A stretch of 64,000 nt of DNA, taken from assembly GCA_052326605.1 (NCBI GenBank), contig JBKQMB010000033.1, positions 74,221 to 138,220 on the forward strand, read 5' to 3'. A program made the position numbers and the translations under genes. Shown here piece after piece: positions 23,844-33,398 of this stretch. Positions within the stretch are counted from its first letter, which is position 1, and each line of letters begins with the position of its first letter. The notes beneath the pieces were generated by a model that ran no database searches, had not been told where the DNA came from, and saw only the letters and a program-made list of their open reading frames with translations. This stretch comes from Bog-756 sp052326605 (lineage in GTDB: Bacteria > Actinomycetota > Acidimicrobiia > Acidimicrobiales > RAAP-2).

Positions 23844-25241
23844 ATGAGTGTCGATCGGATGAGCCCGCTGGACATGTCCTTCCTGCACATCGAGGACGAC
23901 GTCAGCCACATGCACATCGCATCGGTGGGGATCTTCGAAGGGCCCGAGCCACCCTTTGCCGACATCGTGGCGATGATCGAGAGCAAACTGGCGCTCGTCC
24001 CCCGGTACCGCCGCGTCGTTCGACACGTCCCGTTCGAGTTGGGCCGGCCGGTGTGGGTGGACGATCCCCACTTCAACATCGAGTACCACCTGCGCCATAC
24101 GGCCCTGCCCTCCCCGGGGGGCGAGGCCGAACTGCGCAAGCTGGTCGGCCGGGTCATGTCCCAGGCACTCGACCGATCGAAGCCCCTCTGGGAGATGTGG
24201 GTGGTCCAGGGTCTGGAGGACGGCCACTGGGCCCTGCTCTCCAAGACCCACCACGCCATGGTGGACGGCGTGTCGGGGACCGACCTCATGGCCCTGATGA
24301 TGGACGTGTCACCGGAGACGGCAGTTCCCGACCCCGTCCGCTGGCAGCCCGACCCGGCGCCGTCGGGCATGCAGCTGGCCGCTCGGGCCTCCCTGGACCT
24401 GGTGCGCAGCCCTTACGAGCAGCTGCAGGCCGTGCGCTCTGCCGCAGCAGTGCCACGCGAGGCTCTCGGCCAGGCGCGCGAGGTGGTCAAGGGGTTGTCC
24501 GCGATGACCGGCTTGGTGCGGCGTACGCCGCCCTCCAGCCTGAACGGCCCACTCGGCCCCCACCGCCGCTACGCGTGGGCCTCCACCACCGTCAACGACA
24601 TCAAGGTGATCCGAAAGGGGCTGGGCGGGACGTTCAATGACGTCGTCCTGGCCGCCATCACCAACGGGTTCCGCGAACTGCTGCTGGATCGTGGCGAGTC
24701 GGTGGACCGCGTGGTGCGCACGCTGGTCCCGGTGTCGGTGCGCCCCCGCGATCATCAAGGGCGAGCCGTGGGCGACGGGAGCCTCCAGAACAGGGTCTCC
24801 GCCATGTTCGCCGAATTGCCGGTGTCCATCGACGACGCCACCGAGCGCCTTCGGGCCGTGAGCCTCCAGATGGAGGGCCTGAAGGAGTCCAAGCAGGCAG
24901 TGGCCGGCGAGGCCCTCACCTCGATGTCGGGCTTCGCACCGCCCATGCTGCTGGCCCTCGGGATGCGCGTGTCCACGCGGATACCCCAGCACCAGCTGAA
25001 CACGGTGACCACCAACGTCCCCGGGCCCCAGATCCCCCTCTACATCTGCGGGCGCCGTATGTTGAAAGCCTTCCCCTACGTTCCGCTCGGCGGCCATATG
25101 CGGGTGGGCGTCGCCATCTTCTCCTACAACGGTGAGGTCAACTTCGGCGTGACGGGGGACCTGGACACGACACCGGACCTCGACGTGCTCTGCCGCGGCA
25201 TCGAGGACGGCATCAAACAGCTGTTGAAAGCCAGCGACTGA
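23844..25241 (+). CDS. Wax ester synthase / diacylglycerol acyltransferase (WS/DGAT)
   Basis: 465 residues from the ATG at 23844, behind AGAGGGGG. The family makes storage wax esters or triacylglycerol from acyl-CoA. The catalytic motif HHAMVDG is at about residues 136-142 in LLSKTHHAMVDGVSGTDLM. The N-terminal MSPLDMSFLHIEDDVSHMHI and the C-terminal NTVTTNVPGPQIPLYICG and SYNGEVNFGVTGD blocks are all standard. Length is typical. It stands alone, with a decayed oxidoreductase locus directly downstream. Storage-lipid synthesis fits the acyl-CoA enzymes elsewhere in the window. Confidence 0.95.
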   Translation: MSVDRMSPLDMSFLHIEDDVSHMHIASVGIFEGPEPPFADIVAMIESKLALVPRYRRVVRHVPFELGRPVWVDDPHFNIEYHLRHTALPSPGGEAELRKLVGRVMSQALDRSKPLWEMWVVQGLEDGHWALLSKTHHAMVDGVSGTDLMALMMDVSPETAVPDPVRWQPDPAPSGMQLAARASLDLVRSPYEQLQAVRSAAAVPREALGQAREVVKGLSAMTGLVRRTPPSSLNGPLGPHRRYAWASTTVNDIKVIRKGLGGTFNDVVLAAITNGFRELLLDRGESVDRVVRTLVPVSVRPRDHQGRAVGDGSLQNRVSAMFAELPVSIDDATERLRAVSLQMEGLKESKQAVAGEALTSMSGFAPPMLLALGMRVSTRIPQHQLNTVTTNVPGPQIPLYICGRRMLKAFPYVPLGGHMRVGVAIFSYNGEVNFGVTGDLDTTPDLDVLCRGIEDGIKQLLKASD

Positions 25242-25314
25242 GCTGCCGCTCTGGGCGGCGAGCGGCATCACCACGCCGGAGACGGTCACCGGGCTGCTGG
25301 CCAAAGGCGGAGCC

Positions 25315-25718
25315 GTGACCGAGAGCTCACGGCGAGGCATCGGCATGTACCAGGTACGCATCCACGGCCGCGGTGGGCACGGTGTCGCCGCCGCAGAGAT
25401 CCTCTCGACACCTGGCACTTCTCGGATGCGCCGCGAACGCAGCGCCCCGAACTCGAGCAGGCGCGGCGGCAGAGCACCTTCGACGAGGTTATCGAGGGCC
25501 TGACCGAGGAGAACGCTCTCTTCGAGGCCCGGCGCTGCCTTTCCTGCGGCAACTGCTTCGAATGCGACAACTGCTTCGGCGTCTGTCCGGACAACGCGGT
25601 GATCAAGCTCGGCCCGTCCGAGCGCTACGGGATCGACTACGACTTCTGCAAGGGCTGCGGGATCTGCGCCACGGAGTGCCCGTGCGGCGCCATCGACATG
25701 ATCCCCGAGCGAATCTGA
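25315..25718 (+). pseudogene. Deletion relic: 2-oxoacid:ferredoxin oxidoreductase gamma start fused to a ferredoxin-domain tail
   Basis: From 25315 (GTG) or 25345 (ATG) the frame reads MYQVRIHGRGGHGVAAAEIL, the N-terminus of the gamma subunit of pyruvate/2-oxoacid:ferredoxin oxidoreductase. After about 25405 a different frame continues DTWHFSDAPRTQRPELEQAR and RRCLSCGNCFECDNCFGVCP, then CKGCGICATECPCGAIDM, ending at TGA 25716-25718. That is the C-terminal double 4Fe-4S end of the NAD(P)-binding iron-sulfur protein usually encoded near such subunits. The two halves are out of frame. A large deletion with loss of the genes between is the simplest explanation. Phosphoenolpyruvate synthase is the convergent neighbour. 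Confidence 0.75.
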
Positions 25719-25728
25719 GCCGACCGCC

Positions 25729-28065
25729 TCACCCGGCCATCGGGCCGCGTCCACCGGACAGCCGGTGCCTCGGCGCCAGTGCCGGTACGGAGGTGGCCCG
25801 CCCCGGCGTGGCTGCCCCGAGCACCATCCGCCACTCGGCGGTGGCCATCGCCTGGCGTACCGCAGTAGCCGAGTCGGGGTTGACCGACACCGAGGTGATC
25901 CCGAGGCGCACGAGGAACTCGGCGAACTCCGGACGGTTGGACGGGGCCTGGCCGCACAGCGACGAGGTGATCCCCGAGTCCTGGCACGCCCCGACGATCC
26001 TGGTGATCGCATCGAGGACCGCAGGGTCCGACTCGTCGAAGAGCTCGGCCAACACCGCCGAGTCCCTGTCGACCCCGAGCGTGAGCTGGGTCAGGTCGTT
26101 GCTCCCGATCGAGACCCCCTCGATCCCCATCCTGGCGTAGGTGGGGATCCAGTAGGCGACCGAGGGAACTTCGGCCATCACCCAGGTAGGGAGCCCCCGG
26201 GCCTGGGGATGGTTCTCCACGATCTCGAGGCATCGCTCGAGCTCCCAGGCCGTGCGCACGAACGGGATCATGAGGCGCAGGTTCGGCGTCTCGGCCGCCA
26301 CCCGGCCGAGGATGTCGAGCTCCAAGTCGAAGAGATCAGGCTGGTCGACGTAGCGGAAGCAGCCCCGATAGCCGATCATCGGGTTCTCCTCCTGCGGTTC
26401 GAACTCGTCACCGCCCTCGAGGCCGCGGAACTCATTGCTGCGGAAGTCGATGCTCCGGTAGACCACGGGCCGGGGGGCGAAGGCCCGGGTGATCTGCAAC
26501 AGCGATTCGGACATCTTGTCGACGAACGTCTGCTCCTCGCCCCGTTGCATGAGGAGGCGGGGATGCACGCCGGCAAGGGCGTCCGCCACCATGAACTCGG
26601 CCCGCAACAGCCCGACGCCGTCCACGTCCATGGCCGCCACCTCCTCTGCATGGTCGGCCACGGCGAGGTTCACGTAGAGCCGGGTGGCGAGCACGCTGTT
26701 CGTCCCGGCCGGACCGGAGGGCCCGCTCGCGCCGGTGACCGGCGACACCGAGGCCGCCGGTGGTCTGACGATGCCCTCGATCACCTGGCCCCGCGCTCCG
26801 TCGACGGTGACCTCCTCGCCGTCCCGAAGCACCGCCGTCGCCGTGCGGGTGCCCACCACACAGGGCACGCCGAGCTCGCGCGACACGATGGCGGCGTGGC
26901 ATGTCATGCCGCCGCCGTCCGTCACCAGGGCCGCGGCCCGTCGCATGGCCGGCACCCAGTCCGGGCTGGTCATGGGGGCCACCAGCACCTCGCCGTCGAG
27001 CAGTTGGTCGCCCTCGTCCGGCGAAAGCAGGACCCGCACCGGCCCCGATGCCATGCCCTTCGAGGCGGCGAGGCCAGTGACGAGGACGCGCCCGTCGCCC
27101 GGCTTGGGCCCGGTGCTGTCGCCCAGGGTGGTGATCGGACGGGACTGGACGAGGTACGTCTCCCCACCCGCCATCGCCCACTCGGTGTCCTGGGGCGACC
27201 CGTAGTGGCGCTCGACAGCCAGGCCGAGCTCGGCGAGCTTCAGGATCTCGTCGTCCGCGAGCACCCGCTGTCCGCCCTCTTCGGCCGACAGTCGGACCTC
27301 CTCGTCCTCCCCGCCGGCACCCCGGATGATCTTCATCGCCTGGTGCCCCACCCGGACACTCACCAGCCGCGGGCCGTCCTTGGCCACCACGTAGGTGTCC
27401 GGCTCGACGAGGCCGGAGACCACCACCTCCCCCTGGCCGAAGGCCGCTTCGATGACGATGCGGTCGGTTGCGTTGGTGGACGGGTCGGCGGTGAACATCA
27501 CGCCCGAGTACTCGGACGGGATCATCTCCTGGATGATGACCGCCAATGCCGGCTCGTCGGTCACCTGCTCGATGGCCCGATAGGCGATGACCCGTTGGCC
27601 GTAGATCGACGACCAGCAGTCGACGACCCGGCGCAGGAGCTCTTCGTCCCCGGCCACATTGGTGTAGGTCACGTTCATGCCGGCGAACGAGGTGCCGGAG
27701 GTGTCCTCGCCCGTACCCGAGGAGCGCACCGCCACCCGGAGCCCGTCACCGAGCTTGTGATACCCATCGAGCACCGCTTTGGCCAGCTCCGGCGGGAGCG
27801 GCGTCTCGCGCACCAGGGCCTCGGCCCGTTCGGCGACCTCGGCGAGGTTCCCCATGTCCCGGGGGTCCAGACCCTCGAGGATCTCGCCGAGCTTGGCCCG
27901 GGTGCCGGTGCGCTCGATGGCGTCGAGATACGCCTCGCTGGTGATGACGAAGCCCGGCGGCACCGGCAGGCCGGCTCCCGTGAGCTCGCCGAGATTCGCA
28001 CCCTTGCCGCCGACGGTTTCCACGTCGGCAACTCCGACCTCCGCGAACCAGACCACTGATCTCAT
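25729..28065 (-). CDS. ppsA: Phosphoenolpyruvate synthase
   Basis: 778 residues, ATG preceded by CGAGGAGGGGAC, a strong ribosome-binding site. The enzyme turns pyruvate, ATP and water into PEP, AMP and phosphate. The N-terminal ATP-grasp part has VGGKGANLGELTGAGLPVPP, VAVRSSGTGEDTSGTSFAG and EYSGVMFTADPSTN. The swivelling phosphohistidine is in TDGGGMTCHAAIVSRELGVP (about residue 388). The C-terminal TIM-barrel has GVGLLRAEFM, PMIGYRGCFRY, MIEGVSIGSNDLTQLTLGVD-type blocks and SLCGQAPSNRPEFAEFLV, with the catalytic Cys. Complete and normal length. It supports gluconeogenesis. Confidence 0.95.
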   Translation of the reverse strand: MRSVVWFAEVGVADVETVGGKGANLGELTGAGLPVPPGFVITSEAYLDAIERTGTRAKLGEILEGLDPRDMGNLAEVAERAEALVRETPLPPELAKAVLDGYHKLGDGLRVAVRSSGTGEDTSGTSFAGMNVTYTNVAGDEELLRRVVDCWSSIYGQRVIAYRAIEQVTDEPALAVIIQEMIPSEYSGVMFTADPSTNATDRIVIEAAFGQGEVVVSGLVEPDTYVVAKDGPRLVSVRVGHQAMKIIRGAGGEDEEVRLSAEEGGQRVLADDEILKLAELGLAVERHYGSPQDTEWAMAGGETYLVQSRPITTLGDSTGPKPGDGRVLVTGLAASKGMASGPVRVLLSPDEGDQLLDGEVLVAPMTSPDWVPAMRRAAALVTDGGGMTCHAAIVSRELGVPCVVGTRTATAVLRDGEEVTVDGARGQVIEGIVRPPAASVSPVTGASGPSGPAGTNSVLATRLYVNLAVADHAEEVAAMDVDGVGLLRAEFMVADALAGVHPRLLMQRGEEQTFVDKMSESLLQITRAFAPRPVVYRSIDFRSNEFRGLEGGDEFEPQEENPMIGYRGCFRYVDQPDLFDLELDILGRVAAETPNLRLMIPFVRTAWELERCLEIVENHPQARGLPTWVMAEVPSVAYWIPTYARMGIEGVSIGSNDLTQLTLGVDRDSAVLAELFDESDPAVLDAITRIVGACQDSGITSSLCGQAPSNRPEFAEFLVRLGITSVSVNPDSATAVRQAMATAEWRMVLGAATPGRATSVPALAPRHRLSGGRGPMAG

Positions 28066-28211
28066 GTCCCCTCCTCGTGCTGTTCCTCACCATTGTGGCC
28101 CATTGTGGGCGGACGCTGCCCAGCCGACCGGGATCCAAGGTCACCCGTGGCCAACGTGCACCGATCCGAGCTTGCTGCCGGGATACGTCGACCGCCAGAC
28201 GTGGGCGTTCT

Positions 28212-30101
28212 CTAGGTGTCAGGTGGCCTTGTGGGGCTCCACCACCGGGCCCACGGGCCGGTGCCGGGCCGGCCTCCCCCGAGGAACGCCGCAGAGCGCC
28301 CCTCGTCGGGGGGCGGTGCAGGCCGGGCGCCTCGGGCGCCCCCGTCCGGGGGTCGGGGCGGCCCGCCTTCCCAGTCGACCTCGAGGCGGGTCCCGGTGGC
28401 TCCGGTGACCGCCGGCGCGGTGGCAAAGGGGTCGGCGATGTCGAGTGGGACGTCGGCCACGGGGTGGAGGGCGCGCAGCCGGTCCAACAGCTCCCACTGG
28501 GCGGTTCCGTAGGTGGTGAGGTCGTCGGACACCATCGTGAAAGCACCCGTCCCGGCGTTGGCCGCGGCCAGGATGCGTCGCTGGTCGTCACTGAGCCGGG
28601 TGTGGCTCTCCCGGAGCAGCAGGCAGTCGGGATCGTTCACCCACAGCCGGCGGTGCATCGGGGCCCGCAGGACACTGGCCTGCAGCGCAGCGATAGCCGA
28701 TGGGGCGAGGTCGGGGTAGCCGGGCAACCGGACGAGTCCAGGCCGCCAGGTGGGTGCGGTGTCGGCCGAGACCCGCATGATGTCGACCACGCCGACCGCC
28801 TGCCCCAGGGGCATCCCGCAGCCGACCAGCACCGACGCGTCGCCGATACCGTCACGCACGGCCCCGAGACCGGCCCGGAGCGCCTGAGCCCTGGTCACCC
28901 GGCCGTCCCCGGCCCGGATCGCCCGGACGGCGGCCGCGTAGCAGAAGTCGATCTTGTGATAGGTCCACCCGTCGGCCACCAGGGCCGCGAACGTATGGCG
29001 CAGATGGTCGAGCAGCCCGGGATGGGTCGTGTCGAGGGCGAGGGCCCAACCCTTCCAGGCCTGGGGGTTCCACATGGCCCGGCACGGTCTGGTCGAGTGG
29101 GTGCCCCATGCACCGCTCATCGGTTTCCGACCGGCCAGCCACTCCGGGTGGTCGCGGGCCAGCTTGCTCTTCGGCGAAGCCAAGAACGGTGCCGTCCAGA
29201 TCCCTGGCTGCATCCCCGCCCCGGAGATCTCGGCGGCCAGCTCGGGGAGACGGCGGGGAGCGAACCTCGGGTTCGGGTCGAGCCAGTCGCCCACCGCATG
29301 CTGGTAGCCGTCATCGAGCTGGAACAGCTCGAACCCGTGGCGCTCGGCCACAGCCAGGTTGACGCGGACGTCGGCGGGCGCGACCTTCCAGAAGTAGTGG
29401 TACCAGGAGCCCCAACCCAGAGGACTCGGCCCCGAGGCGCGGGCGCCGGCCACGGCGGCCCAGTGGTCCAGGTACTCGGAGTAGAGCGGACCCGGGTCGC
29501 CCTCGGCCAGCCACAGCGGATCGAGTGCCCACTCCTGGCCAGGAGCGAGCGAGATCCCGTCGAGCAGGGCCAGTGCCACCACGCCGCGGCGCGATGCGAC
29601 GACAGACGAGAGGTGGCGGCGGCCGTCGAGGAAGCCGGCGATGCCCCCTTCGGTCCCACGAAGCCCGCAGCCGTCGGAGGCGAGGAGGAACTGATCACCG
29701 ACCACCGCCCGTCCGGCCAGCTCGGGGGCAGCATGGTAGATGCTGCGCACCCACGTCGGGGCGATGCGCCGGATGGGTTCCACCCGGTGGACGTCGCGTC
29801 TGGAGACGGACGACCAGCTCTGCCACCCGTGCTCGAGGACACGGCTCGGCCGGCTGCGCAACTGCAGGCGGACCCGATCGAGGGCTGCATCCCGGCACCC
29901 GGGTCCCTCCGGGCAGCGCAGAACCAGATCGTGACGGACGCCCGTGCCGAGGCCGACCGAGTCGACCCGGATCTCGATCGGCCCGGCCCGCACGATGCCC
30001 GGACCGAACGGGGACGCCCCGTCCGGGGACCATGTCCCCGGTGTAGCCGACGATCGTCCGGCAACCCGGGCAAGGTCCACGGCGATCGAACGGATCTCCA
30101 T
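28212..30101 (-). CDS. Glycoside hydrolase family 36 (alpha-galactosidase-type)
   Basis: About 629 residues from the ATG at 30099-30101 (MEIRSIAVDL), which has GGAGGGGAG upstream. The open frame extends to 31325, but that part is antisense to fhs and is excluded. GH36 features are GHGWQSWSSVS-like LEHGWQSWSS at the start, PLGWGSWYHYFWKVAPADVR, ELFQLDDGYQHAVGDWLDPN and WTYHKIDFCYAAAV, where the Asp of KIDF is the likely nucleophile. DSASVLVGCGMPLGQ-type and RVSADTAPTW then follow. It probably cleaves alpha-galactosides; other alpha-glycosides are possible in this clan. No signal peptide is visible, so it is cytosolic. Confidence 0.88.
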   Translation of the reverse strand: MEIRSIAVDLARVAGRSSATPGTWSPDGASPFGPGIVRAGPIEIRVDSVGLGTGVRHDLVLRCPEGPGCRDAALDRVRLQLRSRPSRVLEHGWQSWSSVSRRDVHRVEPIRRIAPTWVRSIYHAAPELAGRAVVGDQFLLASDGCGLRGTEGGIAGFLDGRRHLSSVVASRRGVVALALLDGISLAPGQEWALDPLWLAEGDPGPLYSEYLDHWAAVAGARASGPSPLGWGSWYHYFWKVAPADVRVNLAVAERHGFELFQLDDGYQHAVGDWLDPNPRFAPRRLPELAAEISGAGMQPGIWTAPFLASPKSKLARDHPEWLAGRKPMSGAWGTHSTRPCRAMWNPQAWKGWALALDTTHPGLLDHLRHTFAALVADGWTYHKIDFCYAAAVRAIRAGDGRVTRAQALRAGLGAVRDGIGDASVLVGCGMPLGQAVGVVDIMRVSADTAPTWRPGLVRLPGYPDLAPSAIAALQASVLRAPMHRRLWVNDPDCLLLRESHTRLSDDQRRILAAANAGTGAFTMVSDDLTTYGTAQWELLDRLRALHPVADVPLDIADPFATAPAVTGATGTRLEVDWEGGPPRPPDGGARGARPAPPPDEGRSAAFLGGGRPGTGPWARWWSPTRPPDT

Positions 30102-30254
30102 CGATGTGCTCCCCTCCGGCCCGGAACGCTGCGCACCGCGAGTCGACCACATCCGGGCGGCCGTCGACGCTACCGACCCGCCAGGTGGCGGTCGGGCCGA
30201 CGGGTCGGCCGGGTCGACGTGGCACACTTTGGTCCCACGGGACGAGGAGGGACG

Positions 30255-31994
30255 ATGCCCGCCGAGGGAAGGGACAGCATGCCGACAGCGTGCCAGGGCG
30301 AGCGGCCCACTGCGCTCGAGATCGCCCGCAAGGCCTCGCTCAAGCCGGTGGCCACCATCGCCGAGGAGATCGGCATTCCGACCGAACTCCTCGAGCCGTA
30401 CGGCGGGTTCATCGCCAAGGTCGGGCTCGACGCCATCGCGGCCCTCGCCGACCGGCCGACGGCCCGGTACGTGGTGGTGACCGCCGTCACCCCGACGCCG
30501 CTCGGCGAGGGCAAGACCACGACCACGCTGGGCCTGGCCCAGGGCATGGCCCACATCGGCAAACGCGCCACTGCCGCCATCCGACAGTCCTCGATGGGCC
30601 CCACCTTCGGGATCAAGGGAGGAGCCGCCGGCGGAGGCTACAGCCAGGCTGCGCCCTTCGAGGCGCTCAACTTGCACCTGACGGGCGACATACATGCGGT
30701 GACCGCGGCGCACAACATGCTCTCCGCAATGCTCGACAACCATCTCTACCAGGGAAATTCCCTCCGGATCGATCCGAACAGCATCACCTGGCGCCGGGCG
30801 CTCGACGTCAACGACCGGGCGTTGCGGAACATCGTCGTCGGGCTCGGCACCAGCCAGGACGGCGTGCCCCGCCAGACAGGGTTCGACATCAGCGCGGCCT
30901 CGGAGGTAATGGCGATCCTCGCCCTCTCGACCTCGCTGCAGGATATGCGCCGACGCCTGGGCCAGATCGTCGTCGGGTTCGACACGGACCGGAAGCCGGT
31001 GACCGCCGAGGACCTGCGGGCAGCGGGTGCCATGGCGGTCATCATGCGGGACGCCATCAAACCGAACCTGGTGCAGACGCTGGAGAACACGCCGGTTCTG
31101 GTCCACGCCGGGCCCTTCGGGAACATCGCCCAAGGTAACTCGTCGGTCATCGCCGACCTCGTCGGCATCCGCACCGGCGACTACCTCATCACGGAGGCGG
31201 GGTTCGGCGCCGACATGGGGGCGGAGCGGTTCTTCAACATCAAGTGCCGCGAGTCGGGCCTGGTGCCGGACGCGGCGGTGATCGTCGCCACCGTGCGGGC
31301 CCTCAAGTCCCATTCCGGAGTGCACCGGGTCATTGCAGGGAAGCCCCTGCCTCCGGCCATGTTGGAGGAGAACCCGGGCGAGGTCCTCGCCGGAGGGTCC
31401 AACCTACGCAAGCAGGTAGAAAATGTGCTCCTCCACGGGGTGACGCCGGTCGTCGCCGTCAACGCATTCCTCGAGGACTTCGCTTCCGAGCACGAAGCCA
31501 TCCGGGAGCTGGCCGAGTCGATGGGCGTCCGGTGTGCCGTCACCACCAACTTCCAGGACGGCGGGGTTGGGGCCACGGCACTGGCGGAGGCCGTGGTGGC
31601 GGCCGCCGAGGAGCCCAGTGACTTCCGGTTCCTCTACCCGACCGGCGCATCGCTCCGCGAGAAGATCGAGACGATCGCCACCCACATCTACGGTGCCGAC
31701 GGCGCCGACTACTTACCGGCCGCCGCCCGTCGACTCGACCTCTTCGAGGCGAACGGTTTCATGGACCTTTCTGTGTGCATCGCCAAGACACACCTCTCCA
31801 TCTCCTCCGACCCCAACCTCAAGGGGGCGCCGACAGGATGGCGGCTACCGGTCCGCGAGGTCCGGGTGTCGGCCGGGGCCGGCTTCGTCTACGCGATCTG
31901 CGGCGACATGCGCACGATGCCCGGGCTGGGCTCGCATCCGGCCGCCGAGCACATCGACATCGACGAGAACGGTGACGTGATCGGCCTCTCGTGA
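30255..31994 (+). CDS. fhs: Formate-tetrahydrofolate ligase
   Basis: 579 residues from the ATG at 30255, behind GAGGAGGGACG; a second ATG follows at 30279. The enzyme joins formate to tetrahydrofolate with ATP to give 10-formyl-THF. The ATP loop is VTAVTPTPLGEGKTTTTLGL (about residues 73-92). It is followed by RQSSMGPTFGIKGGAAGGGY, LTGDIHAVTAAHNMLSAMLD and EAGFGADMGAERFFNIKCR. The C-terminus has GDMRTMPGLGSHPAAEHIDI. It is about 20 residues longer than usual at the N-terminus. Divergent from the GH36 gene across 153 bp. Confidence 0.97.
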   Translation: MPAEGRDSMPTACQGERPTALEIARKASLKPVATIAEEIGIPTELLEPYGGFIAKVGLDAIAALADRPTARYVVVTAVTPTPLGEGKTTTTLGLAQGMAHIGKRATAAIRQSSMGPTFGIKGGAAGGGYSQAAPFEALNLHLTGDIHAVTAAHNMLSAMLDNHLYQGNSLRIDPNSITWRRALDVNDRALRNIVVGLGTSQDGVPRQTGFDISAASEVMAILALSTSLQDMRRRLGQIVVGFDTDRKPVTAEDLRAAGAMAVIMRDAIKPNLVQTLENTPVLVHAGPFGNIAQGNSSVIADLVGIRTGDYLITEAGFGADMGAERFFNIKCRESGLVPDAAVIVATVRALKSHSGVHRVIAGKPLPPAMLEENPGEVLAGGSNLRKQVENVLLHGVTPVVAVNAFLEDFASEHEAIRELAESMGVRCAVTTNFQDGGVGATALAEAVVAAAEEPSDFRFLYPTGASLREKIETIATHIYGADGADYLPAAARRLDLFEANGFMDLSVCIAKTHLSISSDPNLKGAPTGWRLPVREVRVSAGAGFVYAICGDMRTMPGLGSHPAAEHIDIDENGDVIGLS

Positions 31995-32069
31995 GAGACG
32001 GATCGCCGACCGGATCCCTGGCCGTCGGCGGAATGCACGCCGGCTACTGCGCCGCTGCGCCACTCGGGC

Positions 32070-33074
32070 ATGATGGAGCCAATGCGCGACCCGTTCCGGA
32101 GGGTGAGGATTGGCCTGGGCGCCCTGACGCTGGTGCTCGTGGCGGGCACCGTGGGGTACCTGCTCTTCGGATTCGATCTGCTCGACGCCGTCTACCAGAC
32201 CGTCATCACCGTCACGACGGTGGGATTCACCTCTCCGCGCCAGCTGACGTCGGGCAGCAGGGCCTTCACCATCGTCCTCATCCTGGTGGGCGTGGGCACA
32301 GCGCTCTACACCTTTTCGGTCGTCCTCGAGGTGCTCATCGAGGGCCACATGCGAGACCTCGTGAGGAGGCGCAGGATGGAACGTGACATCGCCCGAATGG
32401 ACAGACATGTGATCGTCTGCGGATGGGGGCGAGTGGGGCGGGAGGTCGCCCATTTCCTCATGAATGCCGGGCGGGACGTCGTCGTCATCGACCGTGACGC
32501 GGCACGGCTGAGCGAGGTGCCGTACGCGCACATCTGTGGGGACGCCACCGACGACGATGTGCTCGGCCAGGCCGGAATCGACCGGGCCTCCACCTTGGTG
32601 GCCGCCCTCGACACCGACGCGGACAACCTCTATGTGACCGTCGCCGGCAAGTCGATGCGACCGGACCTCCAGATCATCGCCCGCGCCCGCAGCGAGTTCT
32701 CCGAGCCCAAGTTGGTGCGCGCCGGCGCCGACCGGGTGGTGAACCCCCAGCAGCTCGGTGGCGACCGCATGGCGTCGTTCGTGCTCCAACCCCACGTGGT
32801 GGACTTCGTGGACGTGGTCATGCACGACGGCACTCTCAAGTTCCGCTTGGAGGAACTGACCGTCTCCGACGTCTCGCCACTGTCCGGCGCGACGCTGCGG
32901 TCGGCGCACCTGCGCGACCGCACGGGGGCCCTGGTGCTGGCCATCCGGCGCCCCGACGGCACGTTCCTCACCAACCCTTCGCCCGAGGACACCATCGAGG
33001 CCGGCGACGTCCTCATCAGCGTCGGTACCGCCGAGCAGCTCGGCGCACTGGCCGAATTCACCGCCCGGCCCTGA
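32070..33074 (+). CDS. Potassium channel with RCK (TrkA-N/TrkA-C) domains
   Basis: 334 residues; ATG at 32070 or 32082. Transmembrane helix 1 (GLGALTLVLVAGTVGYLLFG), a pore loop with selectivity filter TVTTVGF (about residues 46-52), and helix 2 (FTIVLILVGVGTALYTFSVV) form a 2TM K+ channel. An RCK_N Rossmann domain begins at about residue 112 (HVIVCGWGRVGREVAHFLMN) and an RCK_C domain at about 250-330 ends IEAGDVLISVGTAEQL. Such channels open in response to ligands bound by the RCK ring. GFT after the filter resembles Ca2+- or nucleotide-gated prokaryotic channels. Confidence 0.93.
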   Translation: MMEPMRDPFRRVRIGLGALTLVLVAGTVGYLLFGFDLLDAVYQTVITVTTVGFTSPRQLTSGSRAFTIVLILVGVGTALYTFSVVLEVLIEGHMRDLVRRRRMERDIARMDRHVIVCGWGRVGREVAHFLMNAGRDVVVIDRDAARLSEVPYAHICGDATDDDVLGQAGIDRASTLVAALDTDADNLYVTVAGKSMRPDLQIIARARSEFSEPKLVRAGADRVVNPQQLGGDRMASFVLQPHVVDFVDVVMHDGTLKFRLEELTVSDVSPLSGATLRSAHLRDRTGALVLAIRRPDGTFLTNPSPEDTIEAGDVLISVGTAEQLGALAEFTARP

Positions 33075-33119
33075 GGATTCGGCCGGAGACAGTCCAGCGG
33101 TGACGGCACCGCCCTACCG

Positions 33120-33335
33120 TCAAGAACGGACGCGGCAGCACCTCCGGACGCCGAAGTGGTGGGCATCGGTGTCGAACGGCACCTCCAGGAGGATGCGCCG
33201 GGACGAGGTGGCACGACCGCCCCGCGCCCTCACCAGAGCCGGCACGTTGTCGACCGAGGAGAAGTCGAGCCCCACCAGGTAACGCGGTCGTAGCGGCTCG
33301 GGCTCCGCCCTCCTGTTCGCGGCCGCCCCCACCAC
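33120..33335 (-). CDS. Possible small hypothetical protein
   Basis: A frame of 71 codons from a GTG has a partly protein-like composition (RPRYLVGLDFSSVDNVPALV; RRILLEVPFDTDAHHFGVRR). It lies between the K+ channel and alpha/beta-hydrolase genes in a 324-bp gap. No family is recognised; a gene remnant is equally likely. The opposite-strand frame is poorer. Confidence 0.3.
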   Translation of the reverse strand: MVGAAANRRAEPEPLRPRYLVGLDFSSVDNVPALVRARGGRATSSRRILLEVPFDTDAHHFGVRRCCRVRS

Positions 33336-33398
33336 TACCGGATGTCCAAGACTGAGGTGTTCGGCCTGGGCACCGGCATGCCGGCCGAGCGGTGGGCC

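Noticed and set aside
28212..31325. A 1037-codon minus-strand frame covering the GH36 gene and running on over fhs
   Set aside because: The part above 30101 is exactly antisense to formate-tetrahydrofolate ligase and has no protein-like features. A good start with a ribosome-binding site exists at 30101.
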